DNA of 64,000 nt. Origin: Conexibacter woesei Iso977N (GTDB lineage Bacteria > Actinomycetota > Thermoleophilia > Solirubrobacterales > Solirubrobacteraceae). The position numbers were made by a program, and so were the translations under genes. Positions 1-12,487 of the stretch are shown piece by piece (positions within the stretch are counted from its first letter, which is position 1; every line of letters starts with the position of its first letter). The stretch spans positions 1,488,001 through 1,552,000 of the forward strand of contig NZ_AUKG01000001.1 of NCBI RefSeq assembly GCF_000424625.1, read 5' to 3'. Below the pieces are notes generated by a model. The model did no database searches. It was not told the DNA's origin and worked only from the letters and a program-made list of their open reading frames with translations.

Positions 1-493
1 GAACGTCGTCGTCGTCCGCGGCCCTGCGCGTGATCGGCGTCCGGCCCAGGACCAGCAGTGCGCCGCCGCTGAGGAGCAGCAGCGCGCCGCCCAGCGTCTC
101 GAGGTAGTAGCCGGTGCCCGGGTCGGCGGTCGCCGAGGCATAGATGTCGCCGATCGAGCCGACCTCGTGGATGTGCGGGCGGTCCCACTTGGTCGGGATC
201 GCCAGCGCCACGACGCCCGCCACCAGCAGCCCCGCCATCGCGACGCGGGACCCGCGCAACGCCGCCCAGAGCAGGAACAACGCCAGCAGAGCAAGCAGGA
301 CCAGCGCCGGCCCGTGGCGGTCCCAGCCGGTCTGCGCGGTGTCGGCGTCGAGCACCCTGGAGGTCGTCCCGACCGTGATCACGATCACGTTCGTGAACGA
401 GGCCACCAACAACAGCAGCGCCCCCGCGAGCCCGGTCAGAGCAAGGACGAGGCGAAGCGTGAGAACGGTCGGAAGTCGGGAAGAGTCGGCCAC
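1..493 (-). CDS. partial multi-pass membrane protein, unknown function
   Basis: The reverse strand reads open from a GTG at 493 through the left edge, so only about 164 N-terminal residues are visible. The protein starts ADSSRLPTVLTLRLVLALTG and has hydrophobic stretches near residues 8-30, 65-85, 88-105 and 140-160, typical of a four-helix membrane protein. A short soluble loop (NVIVITVGTTSRVLDAD) lies after the first helix. It is divergent from fusA, and its start lies 4 bases from the conserved promoter motif of that operon. I do not recognise the family. The start is uncertain, because the Shine-Dalgarno-like AAAGGG is only three bases from the GTG. The 3' end is outside the window. Confidence 0.7.
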   Translation of the reverse strand, partial: MADSSRLPTVLTLRLVLALTGLAGALLLLVASFTNVIVITVGTTSRVLDADTAQTGWDRHGPALVLLALLALFLLWAALRGSRVAMAGLLVAGVVALAIPTKWDRPHIHEVGSIGDIYASATADPGTGYYLETLGGALLLLSGGALLVLGRTPITRRAADDDDV

Positions 494-496
494 GAA

Positions 497-526
497 CCCT
501 TTGCTATCATCGCTGACTGTCCCGCG
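497..526 (+). promoter_or_regulatory. putative promoter motif of the fusA-tuf operon
   Basis: A block CCCTTTGCTATCATCGCTGA followed by CTGTCC contains a -10-like TATCAT at 505-510 (five of six consensus bases). Nearly the same block, with the same CCCTTTGCTATC core and an ACTGTCC tail, occurs at 18272-18299 upstream of rpmJ. No good TTGACA -35 is visible at 17 bases. Placement and conservation suggest a promoter for translation-machinery operons. Transcription would give a leader of roughly 190 bases before fusA. Confidence 0.55.
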
Positions 527-632
527 TAGTGCGCCGCTCACGCGCGCACCGAAGATGCGGGTCGATCTCTGCGACAGCATGGAGACCTCGAGCACATAGC
601 GCCACGCCAGGGAACAACCCTTGACGTGCGCG

Positions 633-657
633 CGGGCCCGAGGGGCCCGTTTTCTTT
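633..657 (+). terminator. intrinsic terminator or attenuator in the fusA leader
   Basis: A 7-bp GC-only stem (CGGGCCC, 633-639; GGGCCCG, 643-649) with a GAG loop is followed at once by TTTTCTTT. This is the only hairpin in the ribosomal region with a genuine U-tract. It lies between the putative promoter at 505 and the fusA start at 705, with no recognisable gene in between, so it looks like an attenuator. It could instead be the end of a small leader RNA. A 14-codon reading frame (ATG at 555, TAG at 597) precedes it. Confidence 0.6.
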
Positions 658-704
658 GCCCGCAGCCACCGCTTCTTCCTCCGCCACCAGCACACACTGA
701 TCTG

Positions 705-2804
<2,100 letters not shown>

Positions 2805-2915
2805 GCACACCGAGCGGACGTCTTCGGGCGGATCGCGATAGCTTGTCCTGGTTCGCCAGGCGAAGCCCCCTCAAGAACACCACCCCCGACTTTCACCAAC
2901 TAGGAGCGAACAGAA

Positions 2916-4100
<1,185 letters not shown>

Positions 4101-4103
4101 CAA

Positions 4104-4149
4104 CTTGCGCGACGGCGGGGCGCTTCGAGCGCCCCGCCTCACGCGCAAG
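4104..4149 (+). terminator. nested hairpin terminator after tuf
   Basis: An inner perfect 10-bp stem GGCGGGGCGC/GCGCCCCGCC (4114-4123, 4129-4138) carries a TTCGA loop. It is enclosed by a second perfect 8-bp stem CTTGCGCG/CGCGCAAG (4104-4111, 4142-4149). There is no U-tract, as is common in actinobacteria. It sits 4 bases after the tuf stop and separates the tuf operon from the S10 operon. The remaining spacer up to 4303 holds a short palindrome GAGCGGTCCGCTC but no motif I can name. Confidence 0.75.
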
Positions 4150-4303
4150 CACGAGCAGCACCAACTTCAGATACGACCGCAGGATGTGGAGCGGAGACCC
4201 GTCGGAATCGGCGAGCGGTCCGCTCCTAAAGCCGCGAGGCAACCCAGCCGGTCACATCACCCGCAGTTTTCTCAACACCAGACGGAATCGTAAAGACAGG
4301 CAG

Positions 4304-4630
4304 ATGGCAGCCGCCACACAAAACAAGATCCGCATTCGCTTGAAGGCCTACGACCACCAGGCCCTCGAGACGGCGGCCAAGGAGATCGTCGAGACGGCGA
4401 CGCGCACTGGCGCGACCGTCTCGGGTCCCGTGCCGCTGCCGACCGACCGCAACATCTACGCGGTCATCAAGTCGCCGTTCAAGGACAAGGACTCGCAGGA
4501 GCACTTCGAGATCCGGACCCACAAGCGCCTGATCGACATCCACGGTCCGACGCCCAAGACGGTCGACTCGCTCCAGCGCCTGGACCACCTCCCGGCCGGC
4601 GTCAACATCGAGATCAAGCTCCTCGCGTAA
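4304..4630 (+). CDS. rpsJ: 30S ribosomal protein S10
   Basis: S10, 108 residues, of the small-subunit head, and also NusE in antitermination complexes. The body [20 protein letters not shown] and the later [19 protein letters not shown] are the family signatures. I start at the ATG at 4304 (MAAATQNK), which follows GACAGG. A longer in-frame upstream extension to 4184 is not S10-like. It is the first gene of the S10-spc-alpha super-operon and overlaps rplC by one base (TAATG), so the two are probably translationally coupled. Confidence 0.97.
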   Translation: MAAATQNKIRIRLKAYDHQALETAAKEIVETATRTGATVSGPVPLPTDRNIYAVIKSPFKDKDSQEHFEIRTHKRLIDIHGPTPKTVDSLQRLDHLPAGVNIEIKLLA

Positions 4631-5247
4631 TGCCGGCCATCCTCGCCAAGAAGCTCGGGATGACCCAGGTGTTCCTGGAGGACGGCCGCGTCGAGCGCGT
4701 CACCGTGCTCGAAGCCGGCCCCTGTCCGGTCACCGGCATCCGCACGTTCGATCGCGACGGCTACGAGGCCGTCCAGCTCGCCTTCGGCGCTTCGAAGGAG
4801 AAGCACCTGAGCAAGCCCGAGCTCGGCCACCTCAAGAAGGCGTCCGCTCCGCCCATGCGCCACATCGTGGAGTTCCGCGACGAGGCCGCTGAGCTGCAGG
4901 TCGGCGACACCGTCACCGTGGAGACCTTCGAGGTCGGCCAGAAGGTGAAGATCGCCGGCACCAGCAAGGGCAAGGGCTTCCAGGGCACGATCAAGCGCCA
5001 TAACTTCAAGCGCGGCCCGAAGTCCCACGGCTCGCACAACGTGCGCGCCCCCGGATCCATCGGTGCGTCCGCCTGGCCTGCTCGCGTGATGAAGGGCATC
5101 CGCGGCCCCGGCCAGATGGGCAACAAGCGCGTCACCCAGAAGGGCCTGGAGATCGTCCGGATCGACGCGGGGGACAACCTCCTGCTCGTCCGCGGCTCCG
5201 TCCCCGGTCCCAAGAACGGCTTCGTGGAGGTCCGCACCGATGCCTAG
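4630..5247 (+). CDS. rplC: 50S ribosomal protein L3
   Basis: L3, 205 residues, an early assembly protein of the large subunit near the peptidyl-transferase centre. It starts [19 protein letters not shown], typical of the family. The central extension AGTSKGKGFQGTIKRHNFKR and the stretch GSIGASAWPARVMKGIRGPG are the conserved 23S-binding loops. The ATG shares its first base with the rpsJ stop codon. The last 8 bases overlap rplD. Confidence 0.97.
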   Translation: MPAILAKKLGMTQVFLEDGRVERVTVLEAGPCPVTGIRTFDRDGYEAVQLAFGASKEKHLSKPELGHLKKASAPPMRHIVEFRDEAAELQVGDTVTVETFEVGQKVKIAGTSKGKGFQGTIKRHNFKRGPKSHGSHNVRAPGSIGASAWPARVMKGIRGPGQMGNKRVTQKGLEIVRIDAGDNLLLVRGSVPGPKNGFVEVRTDA

Positions 5248-5881
5248 CGCCAAGAACCTCGGCGGCGGCAGCGACGTCAACCTGGACGAGACCGCCTTCG
5301 GCGCGAAGTTCAACGGCCCGCTGGTGCACGAGTCCGTGCGCGCGGAGCTCGCGGCTCAGCGTCAGGGCACGTCGTCGACCAAGACCCGCGGCGAGGTCCG
5401 CGGCGGTGGCGCCAAGCCGTGGCGCCAGAAGGGCACCGGCCGCGCTCGCGCCGGCTCGTCCCGCTCGCCGGTGTGGACGGGCGGCGGCACGGTCTTCGGA
5501 CCCAGGCCGCGCCACTACACGTTCAAGGTCAACCGCAAGGAGCGCCGCGCGGCGTTCCGCAGCGCGCTGTCGATCCACGCCGACCGTGGCTCGATCGCCG
5601 TCTTCGACCCGAAGGCGTTCGACGACGTCTCGACGAGGGCCGCGGCCAAGCTGATCAGCGACTGGGGCGCCAAGGGCTCCCTGATCGTGATCCTCGGCGA
5701 GGCCGAGGAGCGCGCGGCGCTGAGCTTCCGCAACCTCGGCAACCTGCGCGCCGTGATCCCGACGACGAACGTCGGCGTCGCCGACCTCATCGGCGCGGCC
5801 AACGTGCTCGTCAGCCCGACTGCCCTCGATGAGCTCACCGCTCGCGCCAAGGGTGAGAAGAAGGAGGAGGCGAGCGCCTGA
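5240..5881 (+). CDS. rplD: 50S ribosomal protein L4
   Basis: L4, 213 residues, lining the exit tunnel and in some bacteria repressing its own operon. The signature [20 protein letters not shown] followed by [11 protein letters not shown] is the tunnel loop. The C-terminal half keeps the L4 fold, ending in [17 protein letters not shown]. The ATG lies inside the rplC coding end and the stop overlaps rplW by one base. No leader resembling the E. coli L4 autoregulatory site was recognised upstream of rpsJ. Confidence 0.96.
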   Translation: MPSAKNLGGGSDVNLDETAFGAKFNGPLVHESVRAELAAQRQGTSSTKTRGEVRGGGAKPWRQKGTGRARAGSSRSPVWTGGGTVFGPRPRHYTFKVNRKERRAAFRSALSIHADRGSIAVFDPKAFDDVSTRAAAKLISDWGAKGSLIVILGEAEERAALSFRNLGNLRAVIPTTNVGVADLIGAANVLVSPTALDELTARAKGEKKEEASA

Positions 5882-6183
5882 TGGACGCCAGCCAGGTCAT
5901 CATCCGTCCGGTCGTCAGCGAGAAGTCCTACGTGCTCGCCGCCGCCGACAAGTACACGTTCCGGGTTCACCCGAGCGCCCACAAGACGCAGATCCGCCAG
6001 GCGGTCGAGTCGCTCTTCGACGTCAACGTCGTCGAGGTCCGCACGATGTCGGTGAAGTCCAAGCCCAAGCGCCGCGGGACCACCGCCGGCCGCACGCGGT
6101 CTTGGAAGAAGGCGATCGTCCAGGTGGCGCCGGGTCAGTCCATCCCGATCTTCCAGGGCCTCGAGGGCCTCGAGGAGAACTAG
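5881..6183 (+). CDS. rplW: 50S ribosomal protein L23
   Basis: L23, 100 residues, at the tunnel exit where trigger factor and SRP dock. Recognised from [40 protein letters not shown] and [17 protein letters not shown]. The start codon overlaps the rplD stop (TGATG). rplB follows after 4 bases. Length and composition are ordinary. Confidence 0.96.
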   Translation: MDASQVIIRPVVSEKSYVLAAADKYTFRVHPSAHKTQIRQAVESLFDVNVVEVRTMSVKSKPKRRGTTAGRTRSWKKAIVQVAPGQSIPIFQGLEGLEEN

Positions 6184-6187
6184 CCGC

Positions 6188-7030
6188 ATGCCGATCCGCA
6201 AGCCCAAGCCCACGTCCCCGGGCCTCCGCTTCGTCTCGTATCCGGACTTCGCCGAGATCACGAAGACGACCCCGGAGCGCACGCTCGTCGAGGGCCTGAA
6301 GAAGTCCGGCGGCCGTAACGCCAACGGGCGCAAGACCGCCCGCCACCGTGGTGGCGGAGCCAAGCGCCTGTACCGCAAGGTCGACTTCAAGCGCCGCCGT
6401 GACGGGATCCCCGCCAAGGTCGCCGCGATCGAGTACGACCCCAACCGGACCTCGTACATCGCGCTGCTGCACTACGCCGACGGCGTCAAGTCCTACATCC
6501 TGGCCCCGGCGCGCCTGCAGGTCGGCGCGACGGTGATGTCCGGGCCGCAGGCCGAGATCTCCGTGGGCAACTGCCTCCCGCTGGCCAGCATGCCGACGGG
6601 TACCGTCATCCACAACGTGGAGCTGCAGCCCGGCCGCGGTGGCCAGATGGGCCGCAGCGCCGGCACGTCGATCCAGCTGATGGCGAAGGACGGCGACTAC
6701 GCGACGCTGCGCCTGCCGTCCGGCGAGATGCGCCAGGTGCGCACCGAGTGCCGCGGCACCATCGGCGCGATCGGCAACGCCGAGCACCAGAACGTCAAGA
6801 TCGGCAAGGCCGGCCGCAAGCGTCACATGGGCGTTCGCCCGCAGACGCGCGGCACGGCCATGAACCCGGTCGACCACCCGCACGGCGGCGGCGAGGGCTC
6901 CACCACGCCTGGCCGTCACCCGGTCACGCCGTGGGGCGTGCCGACGCTCGGGTACCGCACCCGTAAGAAGAACAAGTCGTCCGACCGCTACATCGTCCGC
7001 GCCCGCAAGCGCGGCAAGGGCAAGCGGTAG
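6188..7030 (+). CDS. rplB: 50S ribosomal protein L2
   Basis: L2, 280 residues, needed for subunit association and peptidyl transfer. The sequence keeps [20 protein letters not shown], the [20 protein letters not shown] strand and the C-terminal [13 protein letters not shown] with the conserved histidine of the HPHGGGEG loop. The basic tail reads [14 protein letters not shown]. The gene starts 4 bases after rplW and ends 14 bases before rpsS. Confidence 0.97.
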   Translation: MPIRKPKPTSPGLRFVSYPDFAEITKTTPERTLVEGLKKSGGRNANGRKTARHRGGGAKRLYRKVDFKRRRDGIPAKVAAIEYDPNRTSYIALLHYADGVKSYILAPARLQVGATVMSGPQAEISVGNCLPLASMPTGTVIHNVELQPGRGGQMGRSAGTSIQLMAKDGDYATLRLPSGEMRQVRTECRGTIGAIGNAEHQNVKIGKAGRKRHMGVRPQTRGTAMNPVDHPHGGGEGSTTPGRHPVTPWGVPTLGYRTRKKNKSSDRYIVRARKRGKGKR

Positions 7031-7044
7031 AGGGTTAGGAAGCG

Positions 7045-7317
7045 ATGAGCCGTTCGAGCAAGAAGGGCCCGTTCGTCGAGGAGCGCCTCATGGGGCGCAT
7101 CGACAAGATGAACGAGTCCAACACCAAGCAGATGGTGCGGACCTGGTCCCGCACGTCGACGATCTTCCCGGAGATGGTCGGCCACACGATCGCCGTGCAC
7201 GACGGGCGCAAGCACGTCCCCGTGTTCGTCAGCGAGTCGATGGTCGGTCACAAGCTGGGCGAGTTCGCGCCGACGCGCACCTACCGCGGCCATGTCGACA
7301 CGGGCAAGAAGCGATGA
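7045..7317 (+). CDS. rpsS: 30S ribosomal protein S19
   Basis: S19, 90 residues, in the head of the small subunit and in contact with S13. Signatures are [40 protein letters not shown] and [29 protein letters not shown] Shine-Dalgarno region precedes the ATG. The last 4 bases overlap the start of rplV (ATGA arrangement). Confidence 0.97.
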   Translation: MSRSSKKGPFVEERLMGRIDKMNESNTKQMVRTWSRTSTIFPEMVGHTIAVHDGRKHVPVFVSESMVGHKLGEFAPTRTYRGHVDTGKKR

Positions 7318-7922
7318 GCCCGGCCGACGAGAAGCCCGAGGTCGAGGAGACCGAGGAGACGCCGGTCGAGGAGACCGCCGCCGAGGAGACGCCCGCCGCC
7401 GAGGCCGAGGTCGAGGAGACCCCGGCCGCGGAGGAGGACGCCACCGAGGAGGAGGCTCCCGCCGAGGAGCCCGTCGCCGAGGAGAAGCCCAGGCGCTCGC
7501 GTGCCAGGAGGCCCGCGGCCGAGAGGGCCGAGGAGCCCAAGGCCGAGCCGAAGAAGGCCAGGCCGGTCGCCAACGGCACGCGCCCGGTCGTCAAGGCGCA
7601 CGCCAAGTACGTCCGGACGTCCGCGCGCAAGGCGCGCCTGGTCGCCGACCACGTCCGCGGCAAGTCCGTCGTCGAGGCGCGCGCGATCCTCGCGCACACC
7701 CCGCGCGCGGTCGCCGAGGACTGGGAGAAGCTCCTGAAGTCCGCCGTCGCCAACGCCGAGCACAACCACGAGCTGCTCGAGGACGACCTCCACATCTTGA
7801 GCATCACCGCTGACGAGGGCCCGACCCTCAAGCGCTTCCGCCCGCGCGCCATGGGCCGCGCTTCGGCCATCCGCAAGCGCACGTCGCACCTGTCGATCGC
7901 GCTCACCACGAAGGAGCAGTAA
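7314..7922 (+). CDS. rplV: 50S ribosomal protein L22 with long acidic N-terminal extension
   Basis: L22 is usually about 110 residues; this one has 202. The core from about residue 92 ([20 protein letters not shown]) through [20 protein letters not shown] is standard, including the tunnel beta-hairpin region. Residues 1-58 are almost only E, A, P, T and V. Residues 59-90 switch to basic ([17 protein letters not shown]). The extension is in frame, is preceded by the overlapping rpsS stop, and has no better internal start, so I take it as real. Comparable tails occur on S17 and S5 of the same operon. Its role is unknown. Confidence 0.94.
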   Translation: MSPADEKPEVEETEETPVEETAAEETPAAEAEVEETPAAEEDATEEEAPAEEPVAEEKPRRSRARRPAAERAEEPKAEPKKARPVANGTRPVVKAHAKYVRTSARKARLVADHVRGKSVVEARAILAHTPRAVAEDWEKLLKSAVANAEHNHELLEDDLHILSITADEGPTLKRFRPRAMGRASAIRKRTSHLSIALTTKEQ

Positions 7923-7926
7923 GAGC

Positions 7927-8829
7927 ATGGGACAGAAGGTTCATCCCGAGTCCATGCGCGTGGGCTACATCCACGACTGGAAGTCGAACTGGTTCACCGA
8001 GCGTGACTTCAGCGACTACCTGGCCGAGGACGTCGCCATCCGCAGCCACATCAACAACAAGCTCGCGCACGCCGGCCTGAGCGACATCACGATCCGCAAG
8101 GACGCGAACGAGGTGGAGATCAACATCCACACCGCGCGCCCGGGCATCGTGATCGGCAAGTCCGGCTCCGAGGTCGACGCGCTGCGCCGCGATCTGCACA
8201 AGATCACCAAGAAGCAGATCAAGGTCAACATCCTTGAGATCAAGCGCCCCGAGCTCGACGCGAAGCTCGTCGCGCAGTCGATCGCCGAGCAGCTGCAGAA
8301 CCGCGTGGCCTTCCGCCGCGCGATGAAGCGCGCGCTGACCAGCGCGATGCGCTCCGGCGCCAAGGGCTGCAAGATCCAGGTCGGCGGCCGCCTCGGCGGC
8401 TCCGAGATGGCGCGCACCGAGATGTACTCCGACGGTCGCGTCCCGCTGCACACGCTGCGCGCGGACATCGACTACGGCTTCTACGAGGCGCGCACGACCT
8501 TCGGCCGCATCGGCTGCAAGGTCTGGATCAACAAGGGCGAGATCATGCCGGAGGGCTACGGCGGCTCCGACATCACCGAGATCGAGGCCCCGCAGGCGGC
8601 CGGCATGGACCGTGGCGAGGATCGCCGCGGTGGCCGTGGCCGCAACGACCGTGACGGTCGCGGCGGTGGCCGCGGCGGGCGCGGCGGCGGCGGGCGCGGT
8701 CCGGGTGGCCCCGGCGGTGCCGGCGGCGGCGGCGGTCGCGGTGGTCGCGGCGGCGGTGGCGGTGGCGGCGGGCGTGGCGGCCAGGGTGGCGGCCCGCGCG
8801 GTGGCGGCGGTTACGGCGGGGGGCGCTAG
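7927..8829 (+). CDS. rpsC: 30S ribosomal protein S3 with Gly/Arg-rich C-terminal tail
   Basis: S3 forms part of the mRNA entry channel. The first ~215 residues are ordinary: [20 protein letters not shown], the KH domain with [16 protein letters not shown], and the C-terminal domain with [20 protein letters not shown]. From about residue 226 to 300 the protein becomes an RGG-like tail made of GGRG, GGGG and RGG units. The coding DNA there (8605-8829) is a low-complexity GGN repeat prone to length change. Such a tail could bind RNA, which is inference. It sits 4 bases after rplV and 5 before rplP. Confidence 0.96.
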   Translation: MGQKVHPESMRVGYIHDWKSNWFTERDFSDYLAEDVAIRSHINNKLAHAGLSDITIRKDANEVEINIHTARPGIVIGKSGSEVDALRRDLHKITKKQIKVNILEIKRPELDAKLVAQSIAEQLQNRVAFRRAMKRALTSAMRSGAKGCKIQVGGRLGGSEMARTEMYSDGRVPLHTLRADIDYGFYEARTTFGRIGCKVWINKGEIMPEGYGGSDITEIEAPQAAGMDRGEDRRGGRGRNDRDGRGGGRGGRGGGGRGPGGPGGAGGGGGRGGRGGGGGGGGRGGQGGGPRGGGGYGGGR

Positions 8830-8834
8830 CTCCA

Positions 8835-9251
8835 ATGCTCTCCCCGAAGCGCGTCAAGCACCGCAAGCAGCACCGTGGGCGCAAGCCCGGGCTGTCGCGC
8901 GGCCAGACGAAGGTGCAGTTCGGCGAGTTCGGCCTCAAGACCCTTGATGCCTCGTGGCTCACGAACCGCCAGATCGAGGCCGCTCGTATCGCCATGACCC
9001 GCAAGATCAAGCGTGGCGGCAAGGTCTGGATCAACGTGTATCCGGACAAGCCCGTGACCAAGAAGCCCGCCGAGACCCGCATGGGCTCCGGCAAGGGCTC
9101 GCCCGAGGGCTGGGTCGCGGTCGTCAAGCCGGGCCGCGTGATGTTCGAGCTGGCCGGCGTGCCCGAGCCGCTCGCTCGTGAGGCCCTGCGCCTCGCCGGG
9201 ACCAAGCTCCCGGTCCGCACCAAGATCGTGACGGCGGAGGACGACGCCTGA
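8835..9251 (+). CDS. rplP: 50S ribosomal protein L16
   Basis: L16, 138 residues, near the A-site tRNA elbow. Recognised from [20 protein letters not shown], the [13 protein letters not shown]-like strand (here [20 protein letters not shown]) and [20 protein letters not shown]. The stop overlaps the rpmC start by one base. No strong Shine-Dalgarno is seen, so translation is probably coupled to rpsC 5 bases upstream. Confidence 0.97.
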   Translation: MLSPKRVKHRKQHRGRKPGLSRGQTKVQFGEFGLKTLDASWLTNRQIEAARIAMTRKIKRGGKVWINVYPDKPVTKKPAETRMGSGKGSPEGWVAVVKPGRVMFELAGVPEPLAREALRLAGTKLPVRTKIVTAEDDA

Positions 9252-9454
9252 TGAGCAACGCCAAGGAACTGCGGGACCTCGACGACAGCGAGCTCGTCGA
9301 CCACATCAAGACGGTCCGCCGCGACCTCTTCGGTCTTCGCTTCCAGCACGCCACCGGCGAGCTGGAGAACACCGCCGGTCTGAAGATCGGCAAGCGCGAC
9401 CTCGCTCGCGCCCTGACCATCGCGCACCAGCGCGGGATCGACACGAACAAGTAG
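9251..9454 (+). CDS. rpmC: 50S ribosomal protein L29
   Basis: L29, 67 residues, a two-helix protein near the tunnel exit. It shows [36 protein letters not shown] and the closing [16 protein letters not shown]. The start overlaps the rplP stop. rpsQ begins 2 bases after its stop. Confidence 0.96.
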   Translation: MSNAKELRDLDDSELVDHIKTVRRDLFGLRFQHATGELENTAGLKIGKRDLARALTIAHQRGIDTNK

Positions 9455-9456
9455 CC

Positions 9457-10044
9457 ATGGCTGACGAGACCCCCGACACGACCGAAGAGCAGGTCACCCC
9501 CACGGAAGCGGCCCCGCCCGCCCCGGAGGAGACCACTGCCGCTCCCGAGGCCGAGGCCGCCCCCGAGGCTGCCGCGCCCGCCGAGCCGGTCACCCCCCTT
9601 ACTCCCAAGGAGCGCAAGGCCGCCGCCCGCGCCCGTCGCGGCAAGCGCCGCGGCGCGACGCCGGAGGAGCGCGCCGAGGCGCGCAAGGCCAAGGCCACCG
9701 CACGTTCGCGCTACCGCGCGAACAAGCGTGCGAAGGTCAACGCCGCGCGCGGCGAGGCCGGCCCCGCCAAGACGGCATCGCCGATCGAGCACGGCCCGGG
9801 CGCCCCGAAGGAGCGCCTCGGCACCGTCGTGTCCGCCAAGGCGGACAAGACGATCACCGTGCGGATCGACACCGCTCGCCGGCATCGCCGCTACCAGAAG
9901 ATCGTGCGCAGCTCGACGACGCTGCACGCCCACGACGAGGCCAACGAGGCCAACGCGGGCGACACGGTGCGCATCCTCGAGTCGCGTCCGCTGAGCGCCA
10001 CCAAGCGCTGGCGCCTGGTCGAGATCCTGGAGCGTGCCAAGTGA
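9457..10044 (+). CDS. rpsQ: 30S ribosomal protein S17 with bipartite N-terminal extension
   Basis: S17 is normally about 85 residues; this one has 195. The S17 core starts near residue 117 ([20 protein letters not shown]) and runs to [20 protein letters not shown]. Residues 1-48 are acidic and A/P/E-rich ([17 protein letters not shown]). Residues 51-100 are strongly basic ([31 protein letters not shown]). The only plausible start is the ATG two bases after rpmC. The acid-then-base layout differs from the tail on S5. The extension's function is unknown. Confidence 0.93.
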   Translation: MADETPDTTEEQVTPTEAAPPAPEETTAAPEAEAAPEAAAPAEPVTPLTPKERKAAARARRGKRRGATPEERAEARKAKATARSRYRANKRAKVNAARGEAGPAKTASPIEHGPGAPKERLGTVVSAKADKTITVRIDTARRHRRYQKIVRSSTTLHAHDEANEANAGDTVRILESRPLSATKRWRLVEILERAK

Positions 10045-10409
10045 TCCAGAACGAGTCACGCCTCAAGGTCGCCGACAACACCGGCGCCCGCGAGATCCTC
10101 GTCATCCGCGTGCAGGGCGGCTCGCGCCGCAAGTACGCGCACGTGGGCGACGTGATCACCGCGACCGTCAAGACCGCCAGCCCGCAGGGCACGGTCAAGA
10201 AGGGCGAGGTCGTCAAGGCCGTCGTCGTGCGCACGAAGAAGGAGTTCGGGCGCGAGGACGGCACGTACATCGCCTTCGACGAGAACGCCGCCGTCATCAT
10301 CGACGCCGCGGGCAACCCGCGCGGCACGCGCATCTTCGGGCCGGTCGCCCGCGAGCTGCGCGACCGGAACTACATGAAGATCATCTCGCTCGCCCCGGAG
10401 GTGCTCTAA
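10041..10409 (+). CDS. rplN: 50S ribosomal protein L14
   Basis: L14, 122 residues, at the subunit interface. It starts [20 protein letters not shown] and contains [20 protein letters not shown] and the ending [20 protein letters not shown]. The start is a GTG overlapping the rpsQ stop (GTGA). rplX follows after 3 bases. Confidence 0.97.
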   Translation: MIQNESRLKVADNTGAREILVIRVQGGSRRKYAHVGDVITATVKTASPQGTVKKGEVVKAVVVRTKKEFGREDGTYIAFDENAAVIIDAAGNPRGTRIFGPVARELRDRNYMKIISLAPEVL

Positions 10410-10412
10410 GCC

Positions 10413-10733
10413 ATGGCTCTGAAGATCCGCACCGACGACGAAGTCGTCGTCATCAGCGGCAAGGACCGCGGCAAGACGGGCAAGGTGCTCCGCGTGGAAC
10501 CCAAGAAGGAACGGGTCTACGTCGAAGGCATCAACATCGTCAAGCGCCACCAGCGTCCCCTCCCCAACGCCCCTCAGGTCGAGGCCGGCGTCATCGAGCG
10601 CGAGGGCCCCATCCACATCTCCAACGTCCAGCTGATCGACCCCCAGACCAGGAAGGGAACGCGCGTCGGCGTCGTCCGTGAGGACGGCAACCGCAACCGC
10701 GTCGCCCGTGGGTCGGGGACGAAGTTCGACTAA
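10413..10733 (+). CDS. rplX: 50S ribosomal protein L24
   Basis: L24, 106 residues, an assembly initiator at the back of the large subunit. The KOW motif is visible as [20 protein letters not shown], followed by [13 protein letters not shown] and [20 protein letters not shown]. The ATG at 10413 gives [11 protein letters not shown]. rplE starts 8 bases downstream. Confidence 0.96.
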   Translation: MALKIRTDDEVVVISGKDRGKTGKVLRVEPKKERVYVEGINIVKRHQRPLPNAPQVEAGVIEREGPIHISNVQLIDPQTRKGTRVGVVREDGNRNRVARGSGTKFD

Positions 10734-10741
10734 GGCATCAC

Positions 10742-11344
10742 ATGGAAGCCGCAGCAACCCAGACCGCACGCTTCAAGACGCAGTACCTCGAGACGATCCG
10801 CCCGGCGCTGATCGAGCGTTTCGGCTACTCGAGCTACATGCAGGCGCCGAAGCTCGTGAAGATCACCCTGAACATGGGCGTCGGTGACGCCAAGCAGGAT
10901 TCGAAGCTTCTCGACGCCGCCAAGGAGCAGCTCGCGACGATCGCCGGCCAGCAGCCGTCGATCCGGCGCGCGCGCAAGTCCATCGCTCAGTTCAAGGTCC
11001 GTGAGGGCATGCCCGTCGGCGTCGCCGTGACGCTGCGCGGGGATCGCGCCTACGAGTTCCTGGACCGACTGATCACCGTGGCGCTGCCGCGCACCCGGGA
11101 CTTCCGTGGCCTCAAGCCGCGGGCGTTCGACGGTCGCGGCACCTACTCGATCGGCCTCCGCGAGCAGATCATCTTCCCCGAGATCGACTACGACGCGATC
11201 GACCAGACGCGTGGCATGGACATCTCCATCACCACGACGGCCAGGTCCGCGGAAGAGACCTACGCCCTGCTCGAGGCCTTCGGCATGCCCTTCAGCCGCG
11301 AGGGCAACCCGTACGTGAACGCGAACTCCACCCAGGAGAGCTAG
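10742..11344 (+). CDS. rplE: 50S ribosomal protein L5
   Basis: L5, 200 residues, binding 5S rRNA in the central protuberance. Signatures are [60 protein letters not shown] and [20 protein letters not shown]. It has a short alanine-rich N-terminal addition of about 10 residues ([12 protein letters not shown]), otherwise ordinary. rpsN follows after 4 bases. Confidence 0.97.
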   Translation: MEAAATQTARFKTQYLETIRPALIERFGYSSYMQAPKLVKITLNMGVGDAKQDSKLLDAAKEQLATIAGQQPSIRRARKSIAQFKVREGMPVGVAVTLRGDRAYEFLDRLITVALPRTRDFRGLKPRAFDGRGTYSIGLREQIIFPEIDYDAIDQTRGMDISITTTARSAEETYALLEAFGMPFSREGNPYVNANSTQES

Positions 11345-11348
11345 ACCC

Positions 11349-11534
11349 GTGGCCAAGACGTCCCAGAAGGTCCGCCAGCAGCGCGGGTCCAAGTACAAGA
11401 CCCGGGAGTACACCCGGTGCCGCAAGTGCGGCCGTTCGCGTGCGGTCTACCGCAAGTTCGGCGTGTGCCGCATCTGCCTGCGCGAGCTCGCGCACAACGG
11501 CTTCATCCCCGGCATGACGAAGTCGAGTTGGTAG
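11349..11534 (+). CDS. rpsN: 30S ribosomal protein S14, zinc-binding type Z
   Basis: S14 of the short zinc-binding type, 61 residues. Two CxxC pairs (CRKC in [18 protein letters not shown], then CRIC in [12 protein letters not shown]) coordinate zinc, and the ending [11 protein letters not shown] is typical. The start is GTG, 4 bases after rplE. A second, zinc-free S14 may exist elsewhere in the genome, as in other actinobacteria, but cannot be judged here. Confidence 0.97.
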   Translation: MAKTSQKVRQQRGSKYKTREYTRCRKCGRSRAVYRKFGVCRICLRELAHNGFIPGMTKSSW

Positions 11535-11538
11535 CCCC

Positions 11539-11946
11539 ATGTCGATGACCGATCCTGTCGCCGACTACCTGACGCGGATTCGCAATGCGATCCGTGCGCA
11601 GCACGACGTCGTCGAGATCCCCGCGTCCAAGCTCAAGCGCGAGATGACCCGCATCCTCAAGGAGCAGGGCTACATCGAGGCCTGGGAGACCGAGGAGCCC
11701 TCGACCGACCACCCGGGCTCGCTGATCCGCATCCAGCTCAAGTACACGGAGGACCGCAAGTCCGTCGTGTCCGGGCTGCAGCGCGCTTCGCGTCCGGGCC
11801 AGCGCTACTACGTCCCCGCCACCGGCATCCCCAAGGTGCTGGGCGGCATGGGCACCGCCATCGTCTCGACGTCCCAGGGCGTCATGACCGGCCACGAGGC
11901 TCGCCGCCGAGGCATCGGCGGCGAAGTCGTGGCGAAGGTTTGGTGA
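11539..11946 (+). CDS. rpsH: 30S ribosomal protein S8
   Basis: S8, 135 residues, binding 16S helix 21 and in E. coli the repressor of the spc operon. Signatures are [40 protein letters not shown] and the C-terminal [20 protein letters not shown]. Two ATG codons lie close together (11539 and 11545). I use the first, 4 bases after rpsN; either would give a normal protein. Confidence 0.97.
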   Translation: MSMTDPVADYLTRIRNAIRAQHDVVEIPASKLKREMTRILKEQGYIEAWETEEPSTDHPGSLIRIQLKYTEDRKSVVSGLQRASRPGQRYYVPATGIPKVLGGMGTAIVSTSQGVMTGHEARRRGIGGEVVAKVW

Positions 11947-11953
11947 TCGCTTC

Positions 11954-12487
11954 ATGAGCCGCATTGGTCGCAAGCCCATCGAGGTCCCCGCAGGGGTGAC
12001 CGTCGCCATCGAGCCCGAGTCGGTCCGTGTCAACGGGCCGAAGGGCGAGCTCGTCGAGCGCATCCACCGTGACATCACGGTGGAGCAGAACGAGAACATC
12101 ATCACCGTCACGCGGCCGACCGACCGCGGTGAGCACCGTGCCATGCACGGGCTCTACCGCTCGCTGGTCGCGAACATGGTCGTCGGCGTCACCGACGGCT
12201 ACCAGAAGACCCTGGAGATCCAGGGCGTCGGCTACCGCGCCGCGCTCAAGGGCCGGGACCTGGAGCTGGCCCTCGGCTACTCCCACCCGGTGTCGATCAA
12301 GGCGCCGGACGGGATCGACTTCGAGGTCCCGGTGCCGACGAGGGTCATCGTCAAGGGCATCGACAAGCAGCTGGTCGGCGAGATCGCCGCCAACATCCGC
12401 AAGCAGCGTCCGCCGGAGCCCTACAAGGGCAAGGGCATCCGCTACGAGGGCGAGTACGTCGCCCGCAAGGTCGGTAAGCGAGCATGA
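11954..12487 (+). CDS. rplF: 50S ribosomal protein L6
   Basis: L6, 177 residues, with two repeated alpha/beta domains near the factor-binding site. It starts [20 protein letters not shown] and keeps [40 protein letters not shown] and the ending [20 protein letters not shown]. The last four bases overlap rplR (ATGA). Confidence 0.97.
   Translation: MSRIGRKPIEVPAGVTVAIEPESVRVNGPKGELVERIHRDITVEQNENIITVTRPTDRGEHRAMHGLYRSLVANMVVGVTDGYQKTLEIQGVGYRAALKGRDLELALGYSHPVSIKAPDGIDFEVPVPTRVIVKGIDKQLVGEIAANIRKQRPPEPYKGKGIRYEGEYVARKVGKRA

Noticed and set aside
621-704. N-terminal extension of EF-G to 621
   Set aside because: It would translate the terminator hairpin and a proline run, and EF-G proteins start at the ATG used here.
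4150-4303. Possible riboswitch in the tuf-rpsJ spacer
   Set aside because: Some structure is present, but no conserved core of a known riboswitch or S10 leader could be identified.
8605-8829. Repeat-rich DNA considered as a CRISPR-like or satellite array
   Set aside because: It is a GGN codon run coding the Gly/Arg tail of S3, with no spacers of constant length.
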